Shown here one piece after another: positions 41,821 to 50,661 of a stretch of DNA of 64,000 bases. Within the stretch, counting starts at the first letter, position 1. Every line of letters begins with the position of its first letter. The position numbers and the translations under genes are program-made. The stretch is from an uncultured Roseibium sp. (lineage in GTDB: Bacteria; Pseudomonadota; Alphaproteobacteria; Rhizobiales; Stappiaceae). The notes below the pieces were generated by a model. That model worked only from the letters and a program-made list of their open reading frames with translations, searched no databases and was not told the DNA's origin. The stretch covers positions 868,001 to 932,000 of the forward strand of contig NZ_OY780958.1 in the NCBI RefSeq assembly GCF_963675985.1, read 5' to 3'.

Positions 41821-43031
41821 GCCGCCTGTCCGTTCCGCTGCCAGTTCGGAAACGGGTCCGGCAAATGGGCAAAGGCTCTCAGGTCATCGCCGGCGGTTTC
41901 ATCCAGAAGGCACGTATCCAGCCGGCTTTTGAGCATCGGCCAGTCGATGCCCGAACCGATGAAGACGATTTCCTGACGGCGGTCGCCGAACGGCTCCGAC
42001 CAGTGGCTTTTCACATAGGCCAGCGCCCGCTCATCGTCCGGCCAGCGGTTCCGGGGGACGGATGCCCACCAGGTTCCCAGGGGACTGACGCTGGACAGGG
42101 CGCCCGCGAGAGAGAATTCGATCACCCATTCCGGCCGGGTCGCGATCCAGAAGTGACCCTTGGCGCGGATGACGCCCGGTAAGGAGCCGTTGAACAGGGC
42201 CTGGATCTTCGACGGGTCGAACGGACGGCGCGCCCGGTAGACATAGGAGGTAACGCCATATTCTTCCGTCTCCGGCACATGGTCGGCAAAACCGTAAAGC
42301 TCCTTGGCCCAGAGCGGGTGTTCATGGGCTTTTTCGAAATCGAACAGACCGGTGTGCAGGATCTCCCTGGCCGGAACCTCCGAGTAATCCGCTTCGATGA
42401 TTTTCGCGTCCGCGTTGAGGCTGCGAATGATCTTGCGGGCTGCATCCGCCCGTTCCGGCCCGGCGGCGCCGACCTTGTTGAGCACGACGATATCCGCGAA
42501 TTCGATCTGGTCGGTCAGGAGATGCACCAGCGTGCGTTCATCCTCTTCGCCGAGGGTTTCGCCCCGGTCGCTGAGAAAATCGTGGCTGGAATAGTCAGAC
42601 AGCAGATTGACCGCGTCCACGACGGTTACCATCGTATCCAGCCGGGCCACGTCCGACAGGCTTTGGCCCTGTTCGTCGCGGAATTCAAAGGTCGCGGCAA
42701 CCGGAAGCGGTTCGGAAATGCCGGTCGATTCAATCAGGAGGTAATCGAACTTCCGCTCCTCGGAGAGACGGCGGACCTCCTGGAGCAGGTCGTCACGCAG
42801 GGTGCAGCAGATGCAGCCGTTGGACATTTCCACCAGCGTTTCGTTTGTCTTGCTCAGTTCCGCGCCGCCGGCCCTGACAAGATCGGCATCGATGTTCACT
42901 TCCGACATGTCGTTCACGATGACCGCGACACGCAGCCCTTCGCGATTGTTCAGAACGCGGTTGAGCAGGGTGGTTTTTCCGGCCCCGAGAAACCCGGAAA
43001 GGACGGTTACCGGCAGGCGCGCATCAGACAC
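41817..43031 (-). CDS. COG0523 GTPase metallochaperone (CobW/ZagA-like)
   Basis: The protein has 404 residues. Walker A is GFLGAGKTTLLNR (13-25). The metal-binding CxCC motif is NGCICCTLRDD (71-81, Cys73/75/76). The DxxG-like ESTG and base-recognition VLNKVG follow. The CobW C-terminal domain spans about 270-400. Family members insert zinc or cobalt into client proteins. The palindrome in front and the DUF1826 partner point to a low-zinc response. Confidence 0.9.
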   Translation of the reverse strand: MSDARLPVTVLSGFLGAGKTTLLNRVLNNREGLRVAVIVNDMSEVNIDADLVRAGGAELSKTNETLVEMSNGCICCTLRDDLLQEVRRLSEERKFDYLLIESTGISEPLPVAATFEFRDEQGQSLSDVARLDTMVTVVDAVNLLSDYSSHDFLSDRGETLGEEDERTLVHLLTDQIEFADIVVLNKVGAAGPERADAARKIIRSLNADAKIIEADYSEVPAREILHTGLFDFEKAHEHPLWAKELYGFADHVPETEEYGVTSYVYRARRPFDPSKIQALFNGSLPGVIRAKGHFWIATRPEWVIEFSLAGALSSVSPLGTWWASVPRNRWPDDERALAYVKSHWSEPFGDRRQEIVFIGSGIDWPMLKSRLDTCLLDETAGDDLRAFAHLPDPFPNWQRNGQAA

Positions 43032-43058
43032 AGGCAGATCCTTTTTGATAGTTTTGTA

Positions 43059-43075
43059 ATGTTATTACATAACAT
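43059..43075. promoter_or_regulatory. Zur-like palindrome
   Basis: ATGTTAT-TAC-ATAACAT is a perfect 7-bp inverted repeat with a 3-base centre, 28 bases upstream of the COG0523 start. Its ATGTTATnnnATAACAT core resembles Zur boxes of alphaproteobacteria. Repression by Zn-bound Zur is inferred. Confidence 0.7.
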
Positions 43076-43408
43076 ATCTAGCTTAGGCGACCCTGTGCGA
43101 GCAACCCCTTTTGTGCCTTATGGGTGGAACTGTGGATCTGCGGGTTTTCTCCGGACCGAAACGGGCTGGCAATTGGGGAGGATTCAAGCTCCGCGGAGCT
43201 ATCGGATCGTGCAGGTTCTTGCCGGTGAGGATAAACGACGCGTGTTTGTCGAGCCGGGCATGCCGGATCGCCCGATGCTCCAGGGGTGGAGAAACGCGTG
43301 CCCGCGGCCAATCATTGGAGGCGGCTTACAAGGCCAGACCCGCCAACGTGACGACCCTGTCTGACGGCGGCGTTTGCCGTGCGTACGTCAACGACTTCTG
43401 CGTTTCCA
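43076..43408. other. Gap of about 330 bases, no supported gene
   Basis: An open frame on the plus strand crosses this gap into the PilZ gene, but its codon use and residues look random. I see no repeat or RNA gene here. Confidence 0.45.
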
Positions 43409-44074
43409 TCAGCGGACGCCGAACGCGCCGCCTCTTGCGCGTCTACGTGCTTTCTCGGCCGCCTGATCCTCGGGTCTTATGCGCTCGTTCGAGGATTTTA
43501 ACTGAGCCTCTTCGGACAAGGGCCAATTCAGGCTGACGCCGGCATAGTCGCCGGAGCGCCAGACAATGGTGCCGACAAGGGGCATATCCAGTTTCGGTAC
43601 CGAGATTTCGATTTCGTCGGGCAGTTTGTGGAGCTGGTCGCTCTCCAGCCGGCATCCGGATTTGCTGGCATCGACGATGTGGCAGCGCAGGGTTTCCCGT
43701 CCGACACGGCTGCAGACCACGGCGGTGATCAGAACCCGGCGCCGAACCTCCCGGCGCTTTTCGACCGGCTCGCTCGTATTGGAAGAAAACGAAATCTGCG
43801 CCTCGTTGCCCGAGTGGGAGATGATCTTTCCGCGCAGCATCGTCTCGACGTCCTTCAGACGAAGACCGATTTCATCCTTTAGCAGATGCACCTGTTCGCA
43901 AACGACCGTGCAGCCTTTTTCGGTCAGCCCGTAGACCTTCGCCTCGACGCAAGACAGCTCGTCCAGATCGACCACCAGCGCCGGGGCGGCGTCTGTCCGT
44001 GACCCCGCAACCATCAGCTCCTGCAACGCTTTACCCTCCACGACATCCCTGTAAAATGTTACAGGAACAACCAT
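43409..44074 (-). CDS. PilZ-domain protein
   Basis: The protein has 221 residues. The PilZ signature is present: a basic RREVRRRV segment (near residue 108) and DASKSGCRLES (near 134, the D/NxSxxG motif), followed by beta strands ending with GDYAGVSLNWP. The N-terminal 100 residues contain a less clear beta-rich domain (YcgR-like layout). It likely binds c-di-GMP, although the arginines are spaced loosely. It may act in motility or polysaccharide control. Confidence 0.75.
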   Translation of the reverse strand: MVVPVTFYRDVVEGKALQELMVAGSRTDAAPALVVDLDELSCVEAKVYGLTEKGCTVVCEQVHLLKDEIGLRLKDVETMLRGKIISHSGNEAQISFSSNTSEPVEKRREVRRRVLITAVVCSRVGRETLRCHIVDASKSGCRLESDQLHKLPDEIEISVPKLDMPLVGTIVWRSGDYAGVSLNWPLSEEAQLKSSNERIRPEDQAAEKARRRARGGAFGVR

Positions 44075-44109
44075 GAAGTGCGGGTTAATGTCCGCTCCCT
44101 CGTGTCGGA

Positions 44110-44601
44110 TTACGAAGTCGTCCGGACATCTTGCCGCTTTTGGGCGCGCTCAAGCCTTGTAATCCGGCGCTTCAGCTTTCGGATCAGGAAAATGTCGCGT
44201 AACGCGGACACGACCAAAGCGAGACCGAAGCTGAAAATGACGCAAAAGAGGATCAAACCAACGGGCAGGGCCTGGTCGTAGACCAACGTGTCGACTTGGC
44301 TGTCGATCCCGCCGTGGCCGAGATAAAGCCGATTTCGGAAGATCTCGCTGAGGCTTCGGACATGCGTGTCGCCGTATTTCAAGAAGCGAAAGACAATGAG
44401 CAGGGAGAAAACCACACCGAAGGCCGCAAGTGTGACACCGAAGGTGCGGACCGCAAATCGGATTGCGCTGCCGCCATGCCTGCGCACCCGCTTCAGGATG
44501 CCCCTGCTTCGGGGATTCAGCCCCAGGAACAGCACAAGGCGGCAGGTCCAGAGCGGAACCGAAAGGACGAGTAGCAAAACCCCGATAAAGGAAAATGTCA
44601 C
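44110..44601 (-). CDS. Hypothetical small membrane protein
   Basis: The predicted product has 163 residues from a GTG at 44601 with GAGG five bases upstream. An ATG at 44640 and a frame reaching 44919 are alternatives, but those residues look non-coding. Three transmembrane segments are visible: FIGVLLLVLSVPLWTCRLVLFLG, VTLAAFGVVFSLLIVFRFL and GLILFCVIFSFGLALVV. A basic C-terminus follows (KLKRRITRLERAQKRQ). I do not recognise it. It lies 36 bases upstream of the PilZ gene and may be cotranscribed with it. Confidence 0.6.
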   Translation of the reverse strand: MTFSFIGVLLLVLSVPLWTCRLVLFLGLNPRSRGILKRVRRHGGSAIRFAVRTFGVTLAAFGVVFSLLIVFRFLKYGDTHVRSLSEIFRNRLYLGHGGIDSQVDTLVYDQALPVGLILFCVIFSFGLALVVSALRDIFLIRKLKRRITRLERAQKRQDVRTTS

Positions 44602-44640
44602 GGCGACCTCATGGCGTTGTGGCGGGCAGGGTGCAACCAT

Positions 44641-45118
44641 GCCGATCGGTTGCAACTTATACCGTGACCGAGCAGGAAAGGAAAATCGCACGAGGTCCGA
44701 CGGGCGGGACACGTCTGCTTCGCCTGTGAGGTCGGCCGGACAACATAAAATGTATTGCCGGCCAATACATCCGGTTTGCTCCGTTACCACATCGTCACAC
44801 TCCGTAGACAGCCTGTTTCGGAACCGGGCCGGAATGCGACGCCGCCCCGGGTTTATTGCATGGATTTTCACAGATTCAGACATATCGCTGCGCGCGTAAT
44901 TGCGTGTGTCGCGTCTCAATAAAAAGTGCGAGCGGGTTTGAATATTTTCAGATCCGCTATTTGTGTTTATTCAAATAGATTAGTGCAATATTAAAAAATA
45001 CAACTGTTATATTTATGAAATATTAGATTAATGGAAATGTCATTCTTAGTACATCTATTTGACAATTATCGCCCCTAGACAATGCGGGTCTTTTACCTTG
45101 CAACAGGGGACTCCTCCC
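44641..45118. other. Upstream region of the peptide ABC operon, AT-rich
   Basis: Between the small membrane protein and the binding-protein gene no gene is supported. About 44925-45060 is strikingly AT-rich and contains a TTGACA at 45059-45064, a possible -35 element. No clear -10 hexamer is seen at the right distance, so the promoter is only suggested. Confidence 0.4.
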
Positions 45119-46690
45119 ATGCGCATTCTTAAAAAGGCGCTTGCGGCCGCTGCCATTGCCTTCGGGCTCACGGCGCCGGCTCTTGCCGCCGATGACCGTC
45201 CCGACATCGTCGTGGCCGTAAACAGCCTCCCGGGCAGCCTGGAATCCATCGAAGAGATGGGCAACGTGGCGGTCCGTATCAGCTACTCCATGTTCGATTC
45301 GCTGATCCGCCGAGACTTCCTCGCCAATGAAGGCGGTTCCTCGTCCAAGCTGGTTCCGAGCATCGCCGAAAGCTGGACCAGGATCGACGATCGCACCATG
45401 GAACTGAAGCTCCGCAAGGGGATCAAGTTCCACAATGGCGAGGAGCTGACCTCCGACGACGTGGTCTTCTCGCTGAACCCCGGTCGTGGCTACGGGTATA
45501 ATCCGCTGATCGGCGCTGCCCGTCGGTTCATGCTGACCCTGTCCCATGTCGAGCCGATCGACAAATACACGGTGCGCATCGTCTCCAAGGAGCCGGACGT
45601 GCTGCTCGACCAGCGTCTCGCCGGCTACGCCATGTGGATCGTCAACGCCAAGGAATACATGCTCAAGGGCAAGGAGTATTTCGCGCGTCATCCGGTCGGC
45701 ACCGGCCCCTACAAGATGGATGAATGGGTCGACGGCGAGTACATCCGCCTGGTTGCCCATGACGATTATTTCGGCGGCAAGCCGACGGCCAAGTCGATCA
45801 CCTTCAAGGTGGTGCCGGAAGTCTCTGCCCGTATCGCCGGTCTCGTCTCGGGCGAATACGACATCATCGTCAACGTCCCGCCGGATCAGGTGCCTGTGCT
45901 GAAGGGCTACAAGGACGTGAAGGTGGAGTCGGTCGTCCTCGACAACACGCACATGCTGGTGTTCTTCAACAACGGGCCGCTGAAGGACAAGCGCGTGCGT
46001 CAGGCTTTGTCGCTTTCCATCGACCGGGCCCTGCTGCGCGAGGCCCTGTGGGAGAACAAGAACTTCACGCCGAACGGCCATCAGCTGCCGTCCTACGTGA
46101 TGTACATCAAGGACTATCCGGAGTTCGAATACAATCCGGACAAGGCTCGCGAGCTCCTCAAGGAAGCCGGCTATAACGGCGAGGAAATCGTCTACAAGCT
46201 GCCGCTCAACTACTACCTGCTGTCGATGGAGGCCGCACAGGCCATGCAGCAGATGTGGAAGGACGTCGGCCTGAACGTGAAGCTGGAGCCGGTTGAGAAC
46301 TGGAGCCAGGTGACCGACAAGAACGGCACGGTGAACATCCGTCCGTGGTCCAACACCCACCGCATGCCGGATCCGATCGGCTCCTTTGTGCCGCAGTGGG
46401 GCAAGGACTCCGAAGTCCAGAACAACAAGGACGTGGAAGCCCGCTCCTGGAAGGCGCCGGCCGAGTTCAACGAGCTGCAGGACACCATCGTGTCGGCCAC
46501 GGACATGGAAGTCCGCCAGGATGCCTACCGCAAGGCGCTGGACATCTGGATGGACGAGGCTCCGGGCACCATGCTCTACAACCCGCTGGAAACCTACGCC
46601 ATGAAGGCGAGCGTCCACTGGCGGCCGGTGTCGCTCTACTACATGGATTTCCGTCCCTACAATCTGACCTTCGACGGCAAGACCAACTGA
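45119..46690 (+). CDS. Peptide-family ABC transporter substrate-binding protein
   Basis: The protein has 523 residues from the ATG at 45119. A signal peptide (MRILKKALAAAAIAFGLTAP, cleavage near ALA-AD) is followed by SBP family 5 motifs: LVPSIAESWTRIDDRTMELKLR, IKFHNGEELTSDDVVFSL, VGTGPYKMDEW and VRQALSLSIDRALL. It is the first gene of a complete importer operon. The downstream isomerase-like enzymes suggest a sugar-containing or opine-like ligand rather than a plain peptide. Confidence 0.92.
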   Translation: MRILKKALAAAAIAFGLTAPALAADDRPDIVVAVNSLPGSLESIEEMGNVAVRISYSMFDSLIRRDFLANEGGSSSKLVPSIAESWTRIDDRTMELKLRKGIKFHNGEELTSDDVVFSLNPGRGYGYNPLIGAARRFMLTLSHVEPIDKYTVRIVSKEPDVLLDQRLAGYAMWIVNAKEYMLKGKEYFARHPVGTGPYKMDEWVDGEYIRLVAHDDYFGGKPTAKSITFKVVPEVSARIAGLVSGEYDIIVNVPPDQVPVLKGYKDVKVESVVLDNTHMLVFFNNGPLKDKRVRQALSLSIDRALLREALWENKNFTPNGHQLPSYVMYIKDYPEFEYNPDKARELLKEAGYNGEEIVYKLPLNYYLLSMEAAQAMQQMWKDVGLNVKLEPVENWSQVTDKNGTVNIRPWSNTHRMPDPIGSFVPQWGKDSEVQNNKDVEARSWKAPAEFNELQDTIVSATDMEVRQDAYRKALDIWMDEAPGTMLYNPLETYAMKASVHWRPVSLYYMDFRPYNLTFDGKTN

Positions 46691-46697
46691 TCCGACG

Positions 46698-46738
46698 GGC
46701 CACGGCGGGGTGTGAAACCTGCCGTGGCCTTTCTTTTT
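46698..46738 (+). terminator. Intra-operon attenuating terminator
   Basis: GGCCACGGC (46698-46706) pairs with GCCGTGGCC (46721-46729), followed by a T-rich run. It lies between the binding-protein gene and the first ATPase gene. It probably leads to more binding protein than channel subunits. Confidence 0.8.
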
Positions 46739-46759
46739 CAAGCAAACGAAACATACCCC

Positions 46760-47770
46760 ATGACCGCAGTGCATCCGACTGCCCCGCTTCTGAGCGTCGA
46801 CAGCCTGGCCGTTTCCATCAAGACCCGTGACGGCGGCACCGTGCTGCCTGTGCGCGAGGCGACGTTTTCCATCGCGCCGGGGGAAACGATGGCCCTGGTC
46901 GGCGAATCCGGTTGCGGCAAATCCATGACCTGCCTGGCGATCTCGGGTCTGCTGCCGAAACGCGGCCGGGTTTCCGCAGGCTCCGCAGTGCTCGACGGCA
47001 CCGATCTTGCCGGCCTTGACGCCAAGGCCATGCGCGAGATGCGCCGCAGGAAGATCGCCTTCGTCTTTCAGGACGCGACCAACGGGCTCAACCCGGTGAA
47101 GACCGTGGGCTGGCAGATTGCCGAGGCGGTGATGCTGCGCGAGGGCGTTTCCCGCAGGGCTGCGCGCTCCCGGTGCCTGGAACTGCTCGCCCGTGTCGGA
47201 ATGCCCGACCCGAAAGCGCGGGCAAAGGAATTTCCCCATCAGCTTTCCGGTGGCATGAACCAGCGCGCCATGATCGCATTGGCAGTCGCCGGCAGTCCGA
47301 GGCTCCTGATCGCCGACGAAGCGACCACGGCGCTGGACGTGACCATCCAGGCGCAGATCCTGGCGTTGATCGACGACCTGCGTCGGGAGTTCGGGATGGC
47401 GGTCATTTTCGTCACCCACGACCTGGGGCTGGTCGCCGAAATGGCGGACAAGGTGGCCGTGATGTACGCGGGCAGAGTGGTGGAATCGGCGGCCGTCGCC
47501 GACCTTTTCGCCCGGCCGGACCATCCCTATACCTCCGGCCTGCTCGGCTCTTTGCCGCGCGTCGACGAACGCCGCAGCGAACTGCAGGTGATCCCCGGCC
47601 AGGTGCCGCCGATCAACGCCATGCCGCAGGGGTGTTCCTTTGCGCCGCGCTGCCCGCGCGCAAGTGAAGTCTGCCGCACCGAGCGTCCGTTGCTGGAACC
47701 GCACCCGATCGACGCGTGCCAAGCCCGCGTTCTTGCCTGCCACAAACCCGTCGAAAGGGCTGTTGCATGA
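46760..47770 (+). CDS. Peptide-family ABC transporter ATPase, DppD type
   Basis: The protein has 336 residues from the ATG at 46760. Walker A is GESGCGKSMTC, the signature is LSGGMNQRAMIALAV, Walker B is LLIADEATTALD, and the family C-terminal oligopeptide/dipeptide motif carries CSFAPRCPRASEVC with four cysteines of a likely Fe-S or Zn site. It overlaps the next ATPase gene by ATGA. Confidence 0.92.
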   Translation: MTAVHPTAPLLSVDSLAVSIKTRDGGTVLPVREATFSIAPGETMALVGESGCGKSMTCLAISGLLPKRGRVSAGSAVLDGTDLAGLDAKAMREMRRRKIAFVFQDATNGLNPVKTVGWQIAEAVMLREGVSRRAARSRCLELLARVGMPDPKARAKEFPHQLSGGMNQRAMIALAVAGSPRLLIADEATTALDVTIQAQILALIDDLRREFGMAVIFVTHDLGLVAEMADKVAVMYAGRVVESAAVADLFARPDHPYTSGLLGSLPRVDERRSELQVIPGQVPPINAMPQGCSFAPRCPRASEVCRTERPLLEPHPIDACQARVLACHKPVERAVA

Positions 47771-48807
47771 CCCTGTCCGTTCTTGCTCGAACAGCTTCCC
47801 GGATGCCTTACGGGGCGTCTGAACCCGAACCGGCTCACGAGGCTTTTCTCACGCTGGACAAGGTCGAACGGGCCTTCGTCTACAGACGCGCGACGCTGAC
47901 CAGCTCCGCGAAGACCTTCAACGCTGTCGATGGCGTATCGCAGTCCTTGAAGAAAGGCGAGACGCTGGCTGTGGTTGGCGAATCCGGATGCGGGAAATCG
48001 ACCCTCGGCCGGCTGGCCGCCGGGCTGATGCGTCCGACCGGTGGCGGCGTCAACCTTGACGGTATCTCCTTCGGAGACCTTTCCGCCGACGGCTGGCGGG
48101 ACAGCCGCACACAGGTGCAGGTGATCTTCCAGGATGCGGCCGGGTCGCTCGACCCGCGCCTGCCCGTGGAGACCCAGGTGCGCGAGCCGCTGGACCTGCA
48201 CAATGTCGGGACTCGCGAGGAGCGTCGGCAGAAGACGGAAGAGATGCTGATGGCGGTCAAGCTCGGCCGGCACCTGTGGAAGGCGGTTCCGGGCGAACTC
48301 TCCGGCGGACAGCAGCAGCGCGTGGTCATCGCCCGCGCCCTGATCCTGGAGCCGGGCCTTCTTATCTGCGATGAGCCGGTGTCGGCGCTCGACGTGTCGA
48401 TCCAGGCGCAGATCATTTCCCTGCTGGCCGACATGCGCGAACGGCTCAACCTGACCATGATCTTCATTTCCCACGATCTTGCCGTGGTGCGCCAGATCGC
48501 GGACCGGGTGGCGGTGATGTATCTGGGGCAAATCGTAGAGGAGGGGCCCGTGGAACGCCTGTTTTCAGCCCCACGTCATCCCTACACGCGCGCGTTGCTT
48601 GCCGCCGTGCCCGTCCCGGATCCGGCTATCAAGCGGTCGAAGCAGCTTCTCATGGGCGATCCACCGAGCCCGCACGCGCCGCCTGCCGGCTGCCGGTTCC
48701 ACACCCGCTGCCCGATCGCGACGGAGCGGTGCGGGACCGAAGTGCCGGAAATACGGAGTTTCGGCCCGGTCCGGGTGGCATGCCACCACGCGGAGGATCG
48801 GCCATGA
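47767..48807 (+). CDS. Peptide-family ABC transporter ATPase, DppF type
   Basis: The protein has 346 residues. The start at 47767 is fixed by the ATGA overlap. Walker A is GESGCGKSTLGRL, the signature is LSGGQQQRVVIARAL, and Walker B is LLICDEPVSALD. The C-terminal CRFHTRCPIATERC motif is conserved. The N-terminal 35 residues are an extension before the ATPase fold. Confidence 0.92.
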   Translation: MTLSVLARTASRMPYGASEPEPAHEAFLTLDKVERAFVYRRATLTSSAKTFNAVDGVSQSLKKGETLAVVGESGCGKSTLGRLAAGLMRPTGGGVNLDGISFGDLSADGWRDSRTQVQVIFQDAAGSLDPRLPVETQVREPLDLHNVGTREERRQKTEEMLMAVKLGRHLWKAVPGELSGGQQQRVVIARALILEPGLLICDEPVSALDVSIQAQIISLLADMRERLNLTMIFISHDLAVVRQIADRVAVMYLGQIVEEGPVERLFSAPRHPYTRALLAAVPVPDPAIKRSKQLLMGDPPSPHAPPAGCRFHTRCPIATERCGTEVPEIRSFGPVRVACHHAEDRP

Positions 48808-49745
48808 CCCTTACCTATGCGCTCTGGAAGGTCCTGCGGGCCATACTGACCATGTGGCTGGTGGTCACCTTCGTGTTCTTCGTCCTGCGGCTGACCGGGG
48901 ATCCGGTGGCTCAGCTGCTGCCGGACGACATCGACCAGAACACCATCGATTATTACCGCCACCTGTGGGGTCTCGATCAGCCGATCCTGGTGCAGTACTG
49001 GCGCTATTTCGCTTCGCTGGTCCAGGGCGATCTCGGCATCTCCTTCCGCGACAACCAGGATGCGTTGGGCCTTGTGCTCGATCGGCTACCCAAGACCGCG
49101 CTGCTCGGTTTTTCCGCCCTCGGCTTCGCCATCGCCTTCGGTCTTCCGCTCGGCATCATCGCGGCGCTGAAGAAGGACACGCTGGTCGACCGGATCGTCA
49201 TGAGCTTCGCCGTGTTCGGCTTTTCCATGCCGAATTTCTTCCTCGGCATTCTCATGATCCTCGGATTTTCGCTGTACCTGCGGGTGCTACCGTCGTCGGG
49301 ATCGGACACCTGGTTGCACCTGATCATGCCCGCGCTGACGCTGAGCAGCACCATGGGCGCGCAGATCGCCCGCTACACGCGATCGGCCATGATTGACGTG
49401 ATGAACAAGCCCTACATGCGTACGGCCGACTCAAAAGGGGCGGGGACGACCCGCAAGCTTTACCTGCATGCGCTGCCCAATGCGTCGATCCCGATCATCA
49501 CCATCATCGGGCTGAAGATCGGCGAACTGATCGGCTGGGCCGTGGTGGTGGAGAATGTGTTCGCCTGGCCGGGGATCGGCCGACTTTTGACCCATGCGGT
49601 CGCCACGCGGGATCTCGCGGTGGTGCAATGCATCCTGATGATGATCGCACTCACCATGGTCACCGCCAACCTGACCGTCGACCTGATCTACGGCTGGCTC
49701 GATCCGCGGGTGCGGGTCGGCGCCGCCCGGGAGAGACTGCAATGA
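48804..49745 (+). CDS. Peptide-family ABC transporter permease, DppB type
   Basis: The protein has 313 residues, with its start in an ATGA overlap with the ATPase gene. About six transmembrane helices are present. Typical DppB elements are LRLTGDPVAQLLPDD, YWRYFASLVQGDLGISFRDN and the coupling loop MRTADSKGAGTTRKLYLHALPNA. Confidence 0.92.
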   Translation: MTLTYALWKVLRAILTMWLVVTFVFFVLRLTGDPVAQLLPDDIDQNTIDYYRHLWGLDQPILVQYWRYFASLVQGDLGISFRDNQDALGLVLDRLPKTALLGFSALGFAIAFGLPLGIIAALKKDTLVDRIVMSFAVFGFSMPNFFLGILMILGFSLYLRVLPSSGSDTWLHLIMPALTLSSTMGAQIARYTRSAMIDVMNKPYMRTADSKGAGTTRKLYLHALPNASIPIITIIGLKIGELIGWAVVVENVFAWPGIGRLLTHAVATRDLAVVQCILMMIALTMVTANLTVDLIYGWLDPRVRVGAARERLQ

Positions 49746-50638
49746 CCCTCGCCACCACAGATGTCATTCGCCCGGAGGCCGGGTTCGCGGGCCGCTTCCT
49801 CATGGGGTTCCGCAAGGTGCCGGGCAGCGTGCTGGTCGCCATCACCATACTGGCGCTTGTCGCCTTCGCGACCGTCTTTGCCCGTGGGATCTTGCCTTAT
49901 GATTTCGACCAGATGGATCTGCGCGCCCGGCTGGCCCCTCCGGTGCCGCTTGAAGGCTCAACGCTTGCTCATCCGCTGGGGACGGACAAGCTCGGCCGCG
50001 ACGTGCTGTCGAGGCTGCTGATTGCCACCCAGACCTCGATCCTGCTGTCCCTGCTCGGAACGATCCTGGGTGCGGTCTTGGGTACGTTTCTCGGCTTCGT
50101 GGCCGCCCATTTCGGCCGCTGGGTGGATGAGGGCATCTCGACCCTGGTCGATTTCCAGGCTGCCATGCCCTGGTTCATCATTGCGCTCGCCGTGCTCGCC
50201 TTCATGGGCAATTCCATGGTGGTGTTCCTGTTTCTGCTCGGGATGTACGGCTGGGAGCGCTATGCCCGCATCACCCGGGGGCTGGTGCTTGCGGCCCGTG
50301 AGGAAGGCTATGCGCGCGCCGTCCATGCGCTCGGCGGGCGGTCGCGGACGATCTACCTGCGCCACGTCCTGCCGAATATCCTGTCTCCGCTGATCGTGCA
50401 GCTCACCATCAGCTTTCCCGAAACGATCCTGTTCGAGACCTCGCTGTCATTCTTAGGGCTTGGCATCCGCCCGCCCATGACCTCGCTCGGGCAGATGCTC
50501 GGCGACGGCCGCGACTACCTGGTCACCGCCTGGTGGCTCGCGGTCATTCCCGGGATCGTGATTTTCCTCACCACCCTGTCCATGTCGATCTTCGGAGACT
50601 GGCTGCGGACCCGCTTCGATCCCTCTCTCCAAGACTAA
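49742..50638 (+). CDS. Peptide-family ABC transporter permease, DppC type
   Basis: The protein has 298 residues, with its start in an ATGA overlap. DppC elements are HPLGTDKLGRDVLSRLLIATQTSI, the coupling loop AREEGYARAVHALGGRSRTIYLRHVLPN and SLSFLGLGIRPPMTSLGQML (quoted to the allowed length). It completes the channel. Confidence 0.92.
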   Translation: MTLATTDVIRPEAGFAGRFLMGFRKVPGSVLVAITILALVAFATVFARGILPYDFDQMDLRARLAPPVPLEGSTLAHPLGTDKLGRDVLSRLLIATQTSILLSLLGTILGAVLGTFLGFVAAHFGRWVDEGISTLVDFQAAMPWFIIALAVLAFMGNSMVVFLFLLGMYGWERYARITRGLVLAAREEGYARAVHALGGRSRTIYLRHVLPNILSPLIVQLTISFPETILFETSLSFLGLGIRPPMTSLGQMLGDGRDYLVTAWWLAVIPGIVIFLTTLSMSIFGDWLRTRFDPSLQD

Positions 50639-50661
50639 TTACCCCTCACAGGAAAAACAAA

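Noticed and set aside
43111..43536. 141-residue open frame on the plus strand
   Set aside because: It runs into the PilZ gene on the opposite strand, has no ribosome site, and its residues look random.
45059..45064. TTGACA as a full sigma-70 promoter for the peptide ABC operon
   Set aside because: No convincing -10 hexamer at 16-18 bases was found, so only the -35-like element is mentioned.
45023..47743. 906-residue open frame on the minus strand
   Set aside because: It is antisense to the binding-protein and DppD genes, which have full family motifs. The His/Arg/Val-rich composition is typical of a shadow frame in GC-rich DNA.
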